Shown here: piece after piece, positions 34,293 through 35,442 of the stretch | Numbering within the stretch: the stretch's first letter is position 1 | How the letters are laid out: each line of letters begins with the position of its first letter | From: Bacteroidales bacterium UBA5326 | Lineage (GTDB): Bacteria > Bacteroidota > Bacteroidia > Bacteroidales > UBA932 | DNA length: 35,442 nucleotides | Reading direction: 5' to 3' | Assembly (NCBI GenBank): GCA_002408205.1 | Contig: DHQY01000001.1 | Span: 23,707 to 59,148, forward strand | Position numbers and translations under genes: made by a program | Notes under the pieces: generated by a model | The model's input: only the letters and a program-made list of their open reading frames with translations | What the model was told of the DNA's origin: nothing | Databases searched by the model: none

Positions 34293-34365
34293 CCAGACCG
34301 CTTCTGGTGCGTAAGTTTCTTGCTTCTTGCCCGCTTATTTTATTGCGCACCAGACCGTGCCTGGT
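34293..34365. repeat. Cluster of alternative inverted repeats
   Basis: TCTGGTGCG (34303-34311) and CGCACCAGA (34346-34354) form a perfect 9-bp inverted pair. Each arm also pairs locally: CCAGA/TCTGG at 34293-34307 and ACCAG/CTGGT at 34349-34365. The long and short hairpins exclude each other. The element lies between the hydrolase promoter and the 3' end of the AT-rich gene. Confidence 0.65.
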
Positions 34366-34381
34366 TTATTCACTGCGAGTG

Positions 34382-35365
34382 TTATTCTTTCACGATAGAG
34401 TAAATTCCATGCTCTTCGACTACTTTCCAACCTTGATTGATTTGAATTTCATAGCTATCCCCCTGAATAGCATTATTGGTAATATTTGTCGGAGGAAGAA
34501 GGTAAAATGCAGACCAATTGTTCATCCTGACAATACCATTTTTCGCCTTAATTTGCCCCCATTCTCCCATAATGCTCATATTACGTAATAACACAGCATC
34601 GCCTAATGAGATAACTCTGTCATTGGGATTATAAGTGAAATTTATTTTCTGGTTTGCTATACAAAGTTTGGATGTTTCAGGTTTAAGCAAGTCTTTGAAT
34701 TTTTCTATGTTCCCAAAAGATTTGAGTTCTTCTTTCTCATTTGCTACGATTTGAGCATAATCGTATTTGATAAGCAGTTTATCTAATGTACTTTTATTAA
34801 TTGTAACAGCATATTGCGGCTCTGCTTTCTTTATTAAGTAAATTAAGCCTTTAGCCAAATCTTTATCATAACGCCATTCTGCATATATCTGATCCAAAAT
34901 AGTAGCATAAGCAGATCCGGTAAAATATCCGAAAGCATTTGTATATCCCCTTGAAATATCATAATTTAATCTGTTTTTTACATACTCTTGCATATTTTCT
35001 GTCGATAGTTTCACTCCGGTATATTCTGCCAGACCTTCATTCAGTTCATATAAATCTTCGTTATTATTTGGGTATAAACTTTGCCTGTAGGTGCGTATGT
35101 ATAATGCGTCATGCAACCTGATTGAATCTCCGCTCAAAGCTGCCTGTAACGCTTTCAGCTCGATTTGAAGCAATGCCCGTCCCTGAACTTCATCCATATA
35201 GTAGTTGACGGAGTATTGGTTTTCTATACCCAGACTTTTCTGATATGTATGGAATATCTCATGACTTAACAGATTGATTCGTTGCTGACACGGAGAGTTC
35301 ATTAATGCGGCATGAATAATAGTAACATATCTTTTACCCTCGTAATCGAAAAAACTGTTTGCCAT
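34382..35365 (-). CDS. Gluzincin-type metallopeptidase, probably 5'-truncated
   Basis: This 327-residue frame contains a zinc-binding HEIFH (35-39) and, about 70 residues later, NEGLAEYTG (109-117), where Glu110 would be the third ligand: the HExxH...E plan of gluzincins. There is no signal peptide, although related Bacteroidales proteins that I recall are secreted and have about 100 more N-terminal residues before this point. An in-frame TAA lies two codons upstream of the ATG and no coding sequence continues beyond, so the gene is probably truncated. It is clearly richer in A and T than all other genes here. It may still be expressed. Function unknown. Confidence 0.6.
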   Translation of the reverse strand: MANSFFDYEGKRYVTIIHAALMNSPCQQRINLLSHEIFHTYQKSLGIENQYSVNYYMDEVQGRALLQIELKALQAALSGDSIRLHDALYIRTYRQSLYPNNNEDLYELNEGLAEYTGVKLSTENMQEYVKNRLNYDISRGYTNAFGYFTGSAYATILDQIYAEWRYDKDLAKGLIYLIKKAEPQYAVTINKSTLDKLLIKYDYAQIVANEKEELKSFGNIEKFKDLLKPETSKLCIANQKINFTYNPNDRVISLGDAVLLRNMSIMGEWGQIKAKNGIVRMNNWSAFYLLPPTNITNNAIQGDSYEIQINQGWKVVEEHGIYSIVKE

Positions 35366-35421
35366 GTATTAAATCCAAATAACCAAGTATTTTTTTAATT
35401 TATTTCAATTATTAATCGGGG

Positions 35422-35439
35422 AGGCCCTCTCAGGGGCCT
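35422..35439. terminator. Hairpin at right edge
   Basis: AGGCCC (35422-35427) and GGGCCT (35434-35439) form a 6-bp GC-rich stem with a 6-nt loop. No T-run is visible on either side within the window, so it may be a terminator of a gene outside or part of one. Confidence 0.3.
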
Positions 35440-35442
35440 TCT

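Overview
The window looks like chromosomal DNA of a Bacteroidota member, most likely of the order Bacteroidales. The signs are a complete Bat (aerotolerance) operon with moxR, a DUF4290 protein, a six-gene Na+-NQR operon, a truA-exbB-exbD-tonB cluster, an arginine/glycine-rich N-terminal extension of the kind seen on Bacteroidales pseudouridine synthases, and many promoter boxes of the Bacteroidota form TAnnTTTG. Coding density is very high. No stretch over 300 bases lacks a gene, and no rRNA, tRNA, CRISPR array or insertion sequence was seen.

Layout. 1-449 (-): start of a gene with 33-nt coding tandem repeats. 501-1760 (+): MacB-type ABC permease. 1766-4397 (-): truA-exbB-exbD-tonB, i.e. tRNA modification plus the energy-coupling apparatus for TonB-dependent transport. 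4453-17144 (+): an unbroken run of twelve genes, moxR - DUF58 - DUF4381-like - batA - batB/C fusion - batD - batE - DUF4290 - ftsK - lolA - AraC/GyrI regulator with eleven junctions of 23 nt or less (the batB/C fusion stands for two ancestral genes). 17184-17873 (+): HAD phosphatase. 17889-20247 (-): rRNA m5C methyltransferase, then pyrE with an SRPBCC protein just downstream of it. 20274-20891 (+): Nudix hydrolase. 20878-21177 (-): lone STAS protein. 21234-26772 (-): nqrABCDEF, the sodium-pumping NADH:quinone oxidoreductase. 26836-29268 (+): UvrD/PcrA helicase. 29240-34242 (-): a packed cluster of a secreted alpha/beta hydrolase lipoprotein, umuD, umuC, a proline-iminopeptidase-like lipoprotein and an MFS transporter. 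34382-35365 (-): an AT-rich, apparently 5'-truncated gluzincin-type metallopeptidase, separated from the cluster by a set of inverted repeats.

How the genes work together. The 4453-12684 block should build an inner-membrane assembly: the MoxR AAA+ ATPase acts with DUF58 and two membrane-anchored VWA proteins, with TPR and BatD partners facing the periplasm. NQR makes a sodium gradient, while ExbB/ExbD use the proton gradient to drive TonB. UmuD/UmuC would be a translesion polymerase, but UmuD has Arg where the self-cleavage Lys should be.

The most notable observations are: three genes whose ATG lies exactly 5 nt after a TAnnTTTG box, which predicts leaderless mRNAs; two divergent promoters in which head-to-head -7 boxes are only 1-2 nt apart; the UmuD Lys-to-Arg change; the BatB-BatC fusion; and similar cytosolic tails on two Bat-operon proteins. 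I did not find a clearly new defence or mobile system. All calls are from reading the sequence, with no database search.
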